Below are positions 35,508 through 44,185 of a stretch of 64,000 nucleotides of DNA, one piece after another; position 1 is the stretch's first letter; every line of letters starts with the position of its first letter. A model generated the notes under the pieces. The model was not told the DNA's origin. It did no database searches and was given only the letters and a program-made list of their open reading frames with translations. The translations under genes were made by a program, and so were the position numbers. Origin of the DNA: JANXQG01 sp963709175 (GTDB lineage Bacteria; Planctomycetota; Planctomycetia; Pirellulales; Thermoguttaceae); contig CAVPVK010000004.1 in assembly GCA_963709175.1 (NCBI GenBank), positions 1 to 64,000 of the forward strand. Direction: 5' to 3'.

Positions 35508-35893
35508 TTTGTCCTCACCGGTTTGAAGAAAAGAAGTTGCTCTCGGTGCTCTCACGAATTACATGCTACTGCCACCGCGCGGACTTGGCTAGCGTGGACG
35601 AGTGAACAGTGCCCAATAACCGGCAGCGGGTTTATTCGAGTTTAAGCAGGCCTGCTCTAGTCCGTCGGCCACGGCCTTTCACATGCATGAAGACGACCCG
35701 GAAACCGTCGCGGCGATCGCGGCCGACAGCGATAATTCCGGCGATGGCAAAGCCGGGCCGTTCAAATTCTCCTTTTTGCCTGACCGCTACAACCGGACCA
35801 TTCCCTTAGGAAAATCTTGCCTGACACGCATAACCGGTCTCTGGCATTGAGGTCCCGGACCGATCCAAGGCGGAAGAACCAAGGAGACTCGCA

Positions 35894-37252
35894 ATGGCTC
35901 GCACGCTGCCCCTGTCCCAAAAGAGGGGCTTGCGCGCGAAAATCGCCGGCAATCAGTCCATGTGCCGGAAAGCGGTAGCTTGCGTCGCGACGCTTTCTCT
36001 CGTTATCTTTGCCGGGTGCGCCGAAACGCGGACCCGCGCTTACGGCACGTCCAATTTCAGCCAGCCATCCGGCACAACCCTGGCAGAAACTCCCAAGAAT
36101 CCACAATCCGACTCCGCCGCGGCCGAACGTAAAACCCAAGCGGTCGATGCGGAAACGCAAGAAAGTTGGACCTCTTCGCCCGGGCAATCCGCTCAAGGTT
36201 GGCTGGCGCAACCTGCCGACGCCACGATTGCGATGGATATGGAAGAATTTCTCGGGCTGGCCAATGGGTCCTGGAAAAACTGGCCATTGATTGAACCACT
36301 GGATGGACCGGTGCCTAGAGGATTCGACAGGCTTTGCCCAAGGGACTCGCCGGATGATCCGCCAGATTTCCAGGCTTGCCTTGCCCGAGCGGAGACGGCA
36401 GGTCTACCAGGGCCGGCCGATGGGCCGTGGGACGGCGAAACAACGAATGATCCCCCGAACAGATTAGCGCCGGACGGACTCATCGCATCCGGGCCAAATC
36501 GCAGGCCGCCGGATGATGCGCCATGTTTCAAGACGCTCCTCGCCCGTGAGGGCAGCAGTATTCTCGCGGACTACAAGAACTATTATTCCTGGGAAACGCT
36601 CCGCGATATGTCGCTTGGGCTGGCCATCGCTGCGCCCGTTGCCAACACCGATCTCGATGGCGAGTTTGCGACCTGGTATCAGACTCGCGTTCGCGGGGCC
36701 AGGAGCGACCAGATTGCCCAGTTCTGGAAACCACTTGGAAATGGCATCTACACATTGCCGGTATGCATCCCACTGGCAATCGCCCACGACGTCGACTTCT
36801 TCGGCGGCCATCCCCTTTTGAATGTCGCCGGCGATTGGGGGGACCGGACTTCGCGGGCGTTCCTGGTCGGCTCGCCTCCCATGTTGGCCATGCAAGAGAT
36901 TCTCGGCGCATCGCGTCCCGACTCGCCGGACGCCCATTCGAGCTGGCGGCCGTTCTCCGCGGACAATGGCGTAAGCGGCCATGCCTTTATGGGCTCGGTG
37001 CCGTTCATCACGGCCGCGCAAATGACCGATGAACCGGCTGCCAAAGGCGTTCTCTACGCCTGCTCGTTCATGACCGGATGGTCGCGCGTCAATGACAATG
37101 CCCATTACCTCTCGGAAGTTTGCCTCGGTTGGTGGATGGGCTATCTGGCCTGCCGATCGGTCAACGATACCGAATATGCCCGCCGCAACGTGCAAATTCT
37201 GCCGATAGTCTCGCCCGAAATGTCGGGCATCGGAGTGCAAGTTCAGCAATAA
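35894..37252 (+). CDS. PAP2-family phosphatase lipoprotein
   Basis: 452 residues. A basic leader is followed by a signal with lipobox (SLVIFAGC), so the mature protein is lipid-anchored. Residues 50-230 are Pro/Asp-rich and disordered-looking. The PAP2 motifs come after: ASRPDSPDAHSSWRPF (first motif region), VSGHAFMGSVPF (SGH) and GWSRVNDNAHYLSEVCLGWW (R...H...SEV). PAP2 enzymes remove phosphate from lipid or other phosphates with a His nucleophile. Start ATG 35894 with AAGGAG eight bases before. Single gene on the plus strand, between the minus-strand operon and the sedolisin. Confidence 0.85.
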   Translation: MARTLPLSQKRGLRAKIAGNQSMCRKAVACVATLSLVIFAGCAETRTRAYGTSNFSQPSGTTLAETPKNPQSDSAAAERKTQAVDAETQESWTSSPGQSAQGWLAQPADATIAMDMEEFLGLANGSWKNWPLIEPLDGPVPRGFDRLCPRDSPDDPPDFQACLARAETAGLPGPADGPWDGETTNDPPNRLAPDGLIASGPNRRPPDDAPCFKTLLAREGSSILADYKNYYSWETLRDMSLGLAIAAPVANTDLDGEFATWYQTRVRGARSDQIAQFWKPLGNGIYTLPVCIPLAIAHDVDFFGGHPLLNVAGDWGDRTSRAFLVGSPPMLAMQEILGASRPDSPDAHSSWRPFSADNGVSGHAFMGSVPFITAAQMTDEPAAKGVLYACSFMTGWSRVNDNAHYLSEVCLGWWMGYLACRSVNDTEYARRNVQILPIVSPEMSGIGVQVQQ

Positions 37253-37426
37253 GACCAGAAGGGCCGGCCAGTGGCCTTGCTCGGTGATTGCTTTTTTCTT
37301 GAAAGGGATTATAAAGTAAGATACGGGCGGTCGGGCAAACGCTTTTCATCAGGCCATTTCCGGTGTTCCCCCAGGCTTGCTGGGATGCCAGGGGCAATTC
37401 CTGCGCCGGACAGCATAATCGCATAT

Positions 37427-39166
37427 ATGGACAAACGATCAAAGAAGCGTCTGCGGCCCCATCGAACGGGTGGACACCACTGGTCAACGTTGCACGGGCC
37501 GCATCGCCTGCGGTTCGAGGCCCTCGAGGATCGGCGATTGTTGTCGGTCGCACCCACCCTGCCGGCCGGTTGGCAGGCCCACCCCGACCTGAGCGTCCAT
37601 CTGCTAAGTACTTTCGACGCCTCGGGGTCATCTACTCCTTACGGTTACTCGCCCAACCAGGTCCGCGGGGCTTACGGTCTGGGGACTTATAGCTCCGGTA
37701 CGTTATTAAGCGGCGGGATCAATTTCAGTGGTGTCGAAGGTGACGGCAGTGGCCAGACCATTGCCATTGTCGACACCTACGATGACCCCAACGCCCTGAG
37801 CGATCTGAACGCCTTTTCGGCCTACTACGGCCTCCCGCAATTCAACGGCAGCGGGGAGCCGACCTTTGAGAAGCTCAGTCAGACCGGCACCACGAGCCTG
37901 CCGAGCACCGATCCTGGGGGCTCCTACAGCAGTACCGGCAACGACTCTTGGGAAATGGAGGAATCGCTGGACATCGAATGGGCCCATTCCATGGCGCCCA
38001 TGGCCAACATCATCCTCTTCGAGGCATCCGACGATGGCGACGGATTATATACCGCCGTGCAGACAGCCGCTGACACCGCGGGCGTGGTGGCCGTTTCGAT
38101 GAGTTGGAGCGGCAGCGAGTTCTCTGGTGAAACGAGCGACGACTCTTATTTCACCACCCCTTCGGGCCACCTCGGAGGGTCCGCGACGCTGGGCGGCACG
38201 GACATCACCGGCGGCATTACTTTCCTGGCAGCGGCGGGCGACTCGGGGGCCTATGCCTCGGGCACGACGACCATCAGCCCGCAATATCCGGACGCCTCGC
38301 CCAACGTCGTCTCTGTCGGCGGCACGACATTGAACATCAGCGGCGATTCGTGGTCGAGCGAGACGACCTGGGGCGATGGTACCAGCAGCGGCAGCGGTGG
38401 CGCGGGTGGCGGCGGAATTAGCGACTATGAAAGCCAGCCTTCCTACCAGATCGGCGTGGTCAATAACTATAGCACCAGCAAGCGGACCTATCCCGACATC
38501 TCGGCCGACGCCAACCCCAATACGGGAGTGCCAATCTACGACTCGTGGGACTTCGGCTCCTCGACTCCCTGGTTGCCAGGCTACCTGGGCGGAACGAGCT
38601 TGGCCACACCCCTATGGGCCGGAATGGTCACCGTGGCCGATCAAGGCCGCGCACGGTTGGGGCTCGGATCGTTAAATGGCCGCAGTCAGACGTTGTCCGA
38701 TTTGTACAAGTTCGCGGCCGCCGATTTCCACGATATCACTTCGGGCTCGGCCACCGGCCCTAGCCCCACCTACAGTCCGGAGGTGGGCTACGACCTGGCC
38801 AGCGGCATCGGCAGCCCCGGTGGCGAACTTGCTGATTCCGCAATTGGTTGGGCCGGCGCAACTGGCCTTCAGCCAACAGCCAACTACGGTGGGTGCAGGG
38901 GCCACGATCAGCCCGGCCGTCACCGTTTCGGTCGAGGACTCGCTGGGCAACGTCGCGGACACCGACAGCAGCAGCGTGACCCTTTCCCTGGGCAACAATC
39001 CCGGCGGCGGCACGCTAAGCGGAACGCTCACGGTGACGGCCGTCAACGGCGTGGCCACGTTCAACAACCTCTCGATCAATGCGGCCGGCAGCGGTTACAC
39101 GCTCGTCGCCACCGACACCACGGTGCCGGGCACGCTCACCGCTACCTCCGCGGCGTTCAATATTGA
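37427..39166 (+). CDS. Sedolisin (S53) protease with LEPR-XLL leader, first frame of a giant protein
   Basis: The ATG at 37427 gives a basic leader with RFEALEDRRLLSV (LEPR-XLL motif). A S53 serine protease domain (about residues 60-470) follows almost at once: YSPNQVRGAYGL, catalytic Glu178 and Asp182 in EESLDIEWAH, oxyanion Asp272 in AAAGDSGAY, nucleophile Ser391 in GGTSLATPLWAG, and the calcium-site region YDLASGIGSPGG. The usual ~150-residue inhibitory propeptide is missing. Near 38826 an extra G changes the frame, and the last ~110 residues of this frame are noise; the true continuation is the frame at 38829-40526. Secreted, acid-type endopeptidase by family. Confidence 0.85.
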   Translation: MDKRSKKRLRPHRTGGHHWSTLHGPHRLRFEALEDRRLLSVAPTLPAGWQAHPDLSVHLLSTFDASGSSTPYGYSPNQVRGAYGLGTYSSGTLLSGGINFSGVEGDGSGQTIAIVDTYDDPNALSDLNAFSAYYGLPQFNGSGEPTFEKLSQTGTTSLPSTDPGGSYSSTGNDSWEMEESLDIEWAHSMAPMANIILFEASDDGDGLYTAVQTAADTAGVVAVSMSWSGSEFSGETSDDSYFTTPSGHLGGSATLGGTDITGGITFLAAAGDSGAYASGTTTISPQYPDASPNVVSVGGTTLNISGDSWSSETTWGDGTSSGSGGAGGGGISDYESQPSYQIGVVNNYSTSKRTYPDISADANPNTGVPIYDSWDFGSSTPWLPGYLGGTSLATPLWAGMVTVADQGRARLGLGSLNGRSQTLSDLYKFAAADFHDITSGSATGPSPTYSPEVGYDLASGIGSPGGELADSAIGWAGATGLQPTANYGGCRGHDQPGRHRFGRGLAGQRRGHRQQQRDPFPGQQSRRRHAKRNAHGDGRQRRGHVQQPLDQCGRQRLHARRHRHHGAGHAHRYLRGVQY

Positions 39167-40526
39167 TACTCCGCCCACGGTGGCCACCCCGGCCGCCGCA
39201 ACGCCCGACCCAGTGACGGGCGCGACAACTGATCTTTCGGTGCTTGGGGCCGATAACAGCGGCGAGGCGACGCTCACGTATACATGGACGGCAACGACGC
39301 TGCCCTCCGGGGCGGCACAACCGACCTTCTCGGTTAACGGCACCAACGCCGCGCAGGACACCACGGCCACGTTCAGCGAGGCCGGCGCCTACGTCCTCAG
39401 GGCCACGATCGAGGATCCCAACGGCGGAACGGTCACCAGCAGCGTCAGCGTGACCGTGGACCAGACGGCGACGAGCCTTGCCGTTTCGCCGGCTGCGGTG
39501 GTCTTGGCATCCGGCGAAACGGAGCAATTCATAGCCACGCTGCTCGATCAGTTTGGAGCGGCCATGACTACGCAGCCGACGTTCACCTGGTCGGCGACGA
39601 CCGGTTCGATAGATTCCACCGGCCTGTTCACCTCGGCCGGCGCGTCGGGCACGGTGACGGCCGTTAGTGGGTCGTTCAGCGCCACCGCGCAGGTGATCTT
39701 GGGAGAGCCGCCCACGGTGGCCACGCCCGCCGCCGCCTCGCCGAACCCGGTGACCGGCACGACGACGAACCTCTCCGTACTGGGGGCCGACGTGGGGGGC
39801 GAGTCGAGCTTGACCTACAGTTGGACGGCCACTACCTTGCCCGCCGGCGCGGCCCAACCGACCTATAGCGCCAACGGAACCAACGCCGCCAAGAACACCA
39901 CGGTCACCTTCAGCGAACCTGGCACCTATGTTTTTCAGGTGGCGATCACCGATACGAGCAACCTGACGGTCACCAGCAGCGTCACGGTGGCAGTAAACTC
40001 CACGGCGACATCGATCAGCCTCTCGCCGGGGTCGTCGGCACTTCCGACCGGCGGGCAGCAACTTTTTACGGCGACGGTCGTGAACCAGTTCGGCAACGCG
40101 ATCAGCCCGTCGCCGGCCTTGACCTGGACGGCAACGAGCGGCAGCATTTCTTCCAACGGCCTGTACAACGCCCCGACGGCGGCGGGCACGACAACTATCG
40201 AGGCAGACGCTGGATCGCTCATGGCATCGGTCACGATCACGCTGGTTGCCCCGGCAGCCTGGTGGAAATTCGATGACGGCAGCGGGACCGCTGCCGCCGA
40301 CAGTTCGGGCAACGGCTACACGGGGACGATCAACAACGCCACGTGGACCACCGGCATCTACGGCGATGCCCTGCAGTTCAATGGCACGGACTCCAGCGTC
40401 ACGGCCTCGTCGATCCTCCGCGGCACGGAGAACTTCACTCTCGGGGCCTGGGTGAATACCAGCAGCGACGTCGCTGGGAGTCATTATCCAGCAGTACGGC
40501 GGCAGCAGCGGCAGAGGCGGAAGTAA
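38829..40526 (+). CDS. Middle frame of the giant sedolisin: Ig-like domain, two repeat units, start of LamG
   Basis: In frame with the protease after the extra base: LLIPQLVGPAQLAFSQQP, an Ig-like domain (VTVSVEDSLGNVADTDSS), two ~180-residue units each made of a PKD-like half (TPAAATPDPVTGATTDLSVL, LTYTWTATTLPSGAAQPTFS) and a Big-2-like half (VVLASGETEQFIATLLDQFG), then the start of a LamG/concanavalin-like domain (AAWWKFDDGSG, GTENFTLGAWVNTSS). Another extra G near 40477 ends this frame in a short noise tail. No ATG is expected here; it is a segment of one ~2200-residue protein. Confidence 0.75.
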   Translation: MLIPQLVGPAQLAFSQQPTTVGAGATISPAVTVSVEDSLGNVADTDSSSVTLSLGNNPGGGTLSGTLTVTAVNGVATFNNLSINAAGSGYTLVATDTTVPGTLTATSAAFNIDTPPTVATPAAATPDPVTGATTDLSVLGADNSGEATLTYTWTATTLPSGAAQPTFSVNGTNAAQDTTATFSEAGAYVLRATIEDPNGGTVTSSVSVTVDQTATSLAVSPAAVVLASGETEQFIATLLDQFGAAMTTQPTFTWSATTGSIDSTGLFTSAGASGTVTAVSGSFSATAQVILGEPPTVATPAAASPNPVTGTTTNLSVLGADVGGESSLTYSWTATTLPAGAAQPTYSANGTNAAKNTTVTFSEPGTYVFQVAITDTSNLTVTSSVTVAVNSTATSISLSPGSSALPTGGQQLFTATVVNQFGNAISPSPALTWTATSGSISSNGLYNAPTAAGTTTIEADAGSLMASVTITLVAPAAWWKFDDGSGTAAADSSGNGYTGTINNATWTTGIYGDALQFNGTDSSVTASSILRGTENFTLGAWVNTSSDVAGSHYPAVRRQQRQRRK

Positions 40527-43050
40527 CGGCATAGTCCAACTCGGCATGGATTCCAACGGCGAGGTGGAATTCTACGTCGCCTCGGTGGGAAGACGTTCGT
40601 CCAGCACCCAATTCGACATCACCAGCGCGCAGGCAATCAACAACGGCCAGTGGTACTATATCGCGGCCGTGCGCAACGGCGACACGGGATATCTGTATAT
40701 TGACGGCGTGCTCGCCGGCACGGGGTCCGGCACGGCGACCTCGCTGAGCAGTGACGGCGTGAGCATCGGTGGCAACACGTATTCCGGCGATGAGTACTTC
40801 GACGGCAAGATCGACGACGTGAGCGTCTACACCTCTGCGATCAGTGCCAACGGCATCGCCAGCCTGGCCTCGGCAGCGCCGACGATCGCCACCGCCGCGG
40901 CGGCCTCGCCGAGCACGGTGACGGGCACAACCACGGCCCTCTCGGTCCAGGGCTCCGACGATGCGGGCGCTTCGGTCTTGACTTATACGTGGGCCGTCAC
41001 GGGAACACCGCCGGCTCCAGTCGCCTTTTCGGCCAACGGCACGAATGCCGCCCAGGACACGACCGCCACCTTCACCGCGCCGGGCGTCTACAACTTCACG
41101 GTCACGGCGGTCGACGGCTTTGGCCTGGAAGTCGTAAGCAGCGTGAGCGTGACGGTGGTCTCCACGCTCACAAGCATCAGCGTCAGCCCGTCAACGGCGG
41201 CCCTCAGCGCCGGAGGCGAGCAGCAATTCACGGCGACGGGGCTCGACCAATTCGGTAACGCCTTGGCTACCCAGCCAAACTTCACGTGGGCGGCGACGAC
41301 CGGCTCGATCAGCAGCGGCGGACTTTACTCGGCGCCGGACGTCTCCGCCAACGCAACGGTAAAGGCGTCCTCGGGCGCGGTGAGCGGCACGGCCGCCGTC
41401 ACGGTCACCGACTATCCTCCGACCGTGGCCGCGCCGGCAGCGGCTGCGCCCAGCACGGTCACCGGCACGACGACCGCCCTGTCGGTCTTGGGGGCCGACG
41501 ACGCGGGCGCATCGGTGCTGACCTACACCTGGGCCGCGACGAACGTTCCGGCCGGCGCCAGCGCCCCGACTTTTTCCGCCAACGGCACCAACGCCGCGCA
41601 GAACACTACCGCGACTTTCTTCGCCGCGGGGGCTTACACCTTCACGGTGACGATTACGGACGCCGGCGGACTGACCGTCGCCAGCAGCGTCGGCGTCACG
41701 GTCGATGCGACTTTCACGAGCATCGCCGTTTCTCCCTTGTTCGCCAGTCTGTCGCAGGGCGGAACGCAGCAATTCACCGCCACGGCCCTCGATCAGTTCG
41801 GCAACGCCCTGGCAACGCAGCCGACCTTCACTTGGGTGGCGACGGTCGGTTCGATCACCGACAGCGGGGTTTACACGGCCCCGGATGTTTCAACCAATGC
41901 AACGATCCAGGCGCAAGCCGGCTCGATCATGGGTGCGGCAGTGGTGCAAGTGATCAACAGCCCCCCGACCGTAGCTACGCCGGCAGCGGCTGCTCCCAGC
42001 ACGGTAACCGGCACAACGGCGGTTCGATCTGTATTGGGCGCCGACAACGCGGGCGAGTCGAACCTGACCTATACCTGGACCGCCACGGTCATGCCGTCGG
42101 GCGCCATCGCCCCCACGTATTCGATCAATGGGACCAACGCCGCCAAGGACACGACGGCGACCTTCTTTAACGCGGGCGACTACACCTTCACGGTGACGAT
42201 CACTAATGCCGGTGGGCTGACGACCACCAGCAGCGCGGATGTCACCGTGGCGCAAACCTTCTCCAGCATCGTTGTTTCGCCCTCCACGGCCGCGCTGAAC
42301 GCCGGTGGATCGCAGCAATTCGCGGCGACCGCCTTGGATCAGTTCGGCGCCGCGATGGCAACGCAGCCCTCGATCGCCTGGACGGCGACCGCCGGTTCGA
42401 TCACCGACGCTGGGCTGTTCACGGCGCCCGACGTATCGGCCGTGGCCACGGTCGATGCCGCTTCGGGCGCGATCGACGGCACGGCCTCGGTGACGGTAAC
42501 GAACCAGGCGCCTACGTTGGCGACGCCGGCGGCCGCCACGCCCAGCCCAGTCACCGGCACGACGACCGCGCTTTCCGTGCTGGGGGCCGACGACGCCGGC
42601 GAGGCAAATTTGACCTACACGTGGGCAGCGACTTCGCTGCCGGCAGGGGCCGCTTCGCCTACGTTTTCGTCCAACGGCGCCAACGCCTCGAAGAACACGA
42701 CGGCAACGTTCTTGGCGGCGGGCGATTACACCTTCACGGTGACGATTACCGACGCCGGCGGCTTGACCGCCGCAAGCAGCGTCGACGTTACGGTCCAGCA
42801 GACGATGACGGGCGTGGCCATCGCGCCGCTTGCAACCGACCTGGGCACCAGTGGAACCGAGCCGTTCGCGGCGACGGCTTTGGACCAATTCGGCAATGCC
42901 CTGGCGACCCAGCCCACGTTCACCTGGTCGGTCGTCGGCAGCGGCACAATCGACAGCAGCGGCAACTTTGCCCCGCCCTATATGGCCGGCTCTGCCACCG
43001 TGGTGGCCACCGCCGGCACGGTGACGGGCACTTACGAAGTGACATTCCCC
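39171..43050 (+). repeat. Six ~540-bp coding repeats
   Basis: Units begin at about 39171, 39708, 40876, 41416, 41962 and 42508, each opening with a variant of PPTVATPAAATPSPVTGTTT. Spacing inside each group is 537-546 bases; the LamG domain separates units two and three. Confidence 0.85.
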
Positions 43051-44040
43051 GGCTCGGCGGAATGGACCTCGACCACCAGTGGATCGTGGGACTCCGGCAC
43101 AGTGTGGACCGCGACTTCCCAGGCCGGCGTTGCCGATCCGGGCCTGCGGGACGTGGCGGGCGATACGGTCATTTTCGACACTTCGTCGCCGGTGACCGTG
43201 AGTCTCGACGGCGCCGATCCCAGCGTGGCCGGCATCTCCTTCGCCGGCAGCGGCGGCGACGAGGTTGCCCAAGGCAGCGGTGGAACGTTACAACTGGACA
43301 ACGGCGGCAGCCCGGCGACCGTTGCCGCAAGCGCGGGGTCCAATACGATCAGCGCGCCGGTGGCGTTGCTGAGCAATGTCGTCTTGGCGCCCGCCGCGGG
43401 CAGCCAACTGAACGTTTCCGGCAATATCAGCGGCGCGGGGCAGTCGCTGTCCGTAGATGGTTCGGGGACCGTCGTTCTCAGCGGCGCGAACAGCTACAGT
43501 GGCGGCACCACGGTCTCGACCGGCACGCTCGTCGAAACCAGTGCGGCATCGATCCCGGCCAATACCGGCTTGACGATTGGGGCGGGCGGGGTATTCATCT
43601 TCGATCCAACCTCCGGTGCGAGCCCGGTGGCGGCGGCAAGCGCGGCAGCGGTTTCGTCAGCGGCCGCGACGTCGCCTGTGGAAACGGCGGTTTCTGTTGC
43701 CGCCAGCGCGAGTCCGGCCACGGCGGCGTCCAGCGTTGTGGATATTGCACTCCATGTTGCGGCGGCGACGGCAGGGAATGCGCCCGCCGCGTCGGTTGCT
43801 CACAGCCCCGGCCGGCATGTCACCGAGTTTTCGCCGACGACAGTATGGCGGTCGATCGCGGCCAGGAGCGGCGTCGCCAGCGCGCACGATGCTGTCTTGC
43901 GGTCTCTCATTGCCAAGAGTTTTGCCGCCGGCGTGCCATGGCCGAGTGCGAGCAACGCGGATAGTGCGGGTTCGAACCAGCCGCAGGTTCTCGTGGCGAT
44001 TCAGGCCCTCGACGCCCTGTTTTCGCAATACGGGCAGTGA
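40546..44040 (+). CDS. Last frame of the giant sedolisin: LamG end, four repeat units, autotransporter repeat
   Basis: Continues the LamG domain (VIIQQYGGSSGRGGSNGIVQ lies in this frame from about 40478; WYYIAAVRNGDTGYLYIDGV follows), then four more ~181-residue PKD-like + Big-2-like units at 540-546-base spacing, an autotransporter-associated repeat (GTVVLSGANSYSGGTTVSTG) and an Ala-rich C-terminal region ending ALDALFSQYGQ, typical of large planctomycete surface proteins. The ATG at 40546 is simply the first in frame. The repeats probably form a rod that holds the protease away from the cell. Confidence 0.8.
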   Translation: MDSNGEVEFYVASVGRRSSSTQFDITSAQAINNGQWYYIAAVRNGDTGYLYIDGVLAGTGSGTATSLSSDGVSIGGNTYSGDEYFDGKIDDVSVYTSAISANGIASLASAAPTIATAAAASPSTVTGTTTALSVQGSDDAGASVLTYTWAVTGTPPAPVAFSANGTNAAQDTTATFTAPGVYNFTVTAVDGFGLEVVSSVSVTVVSTLTSISVSPSTAALSAGGEQQFTATGLDQFGNALATQPNFTWAATTGSISSGGLYSAPDVSANATVKASSGAVSGTAAVTVTDYPPTVAAPAAAAPSTVTGTTTALSVLGADDAGASVLTYTWAATNVPAGASAPTFSANGTNAAQNTTATFFAAGAYTFTVTITDAGGLTVASSVGVTVDATFTSIAVSPLFASLSQGGTQQFTATALDQFGNALATQPTFTWVATVGSITDSGVYTAPDVSTNATIQAQAGSIMGAAVVQVINSPPTVATPAAAAPSTVTGTTAVRSVLGADNAGESNLTYTWTATVMPSGAIAPTYSINGTNAAKDTTATFFNAGDYTFTVTITNAGGLTTTSSADVTVAQTFSSIVVSPSTAALNAGGSQQFAATALDQFGAAMATQPSIAWTATAGSITDAGLFTAPDVSAVATVDAASGAIDGTASVTVTNQAPTLATPAAATPSPVTGTTTALSVLGADDAGEANLTYTWAATSLPAGAASPTFSSNGANASKNTTATFLAAGDYTFTVTITDAGGLTAASSVDVTVQQTMTGVAIAPLATDLGTSGTEPFAATALDQFGNALATQPTFTWSVVGSGTIDSSGNFAPPYMAGSATVVATAGTVTGTYEVTFPGSAEWTSTTSGSWDSGTVWTATSQAGVADPGLRDVAGDTVIFDTSSPVTVSLDGADPSVAGISFAGSGGDEVAQGSGGTLQLDNGGSPATVAASAGSNTISAPVALLSNVVLAPAAGSQLNVSGNISGAGQSLSVDGSGTVVLSGANSYSGGTTVSTGTLVETSAASIPANTGLTIGAGGVFIFDPTSGASPVAAASAAAVSSAAATSPVETAVSVAASASPATAASSVVDIALHVAAATAGNAPAASVAHSPGRHVTEFSPTTVWRSIAARSGVASAHDAVLRSLIAKSFAAGVPWPSASNADSAGSNQPQVLVAIQALDALFSQYGQ

Positions 44041-44133
44041 GTGCGATTGTCGGCCGCTACCTGTCAGCCGCTACCCCTGCATTTTTCCCGGCCTTCTTGA
44101 TAAGATTGGGGGTGATTTCGCGCGGCTGAGATG

Positions 44134-44185
44134 ATCGAAACCCGACGCGTCAGCGAGGTTTCTCGCTGACGCGTCGGGTTTCGAT
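44134..44185. repeat. Perfect 24-bp palindrome at the start of the Hsp70-family gene
   Basis: Positions 44134-44157 and 44162-44185 are exact reverse complements with a four-base loop. The right arm ends in tcgat, which includes the first bases of the ATG at 44184. REP-like in form; it could hide the upstream start codon in mRNA. Confidence 0.9.

Noticed and set aside
35683..35850. 55-codon ORF before the PAP2 gene with protein-like wording
   Set aside because: No ribosome-binding site, no recognisable family and composition could arise by chance in GC-rich DNA; it may be a fragment but cannot be supported.
39171..43050. Regularly spaced repeats as a possible CRISPR array
   Set aside because: Repeat units are ~540 bases, coding and in frame; they are protein domain repeats.
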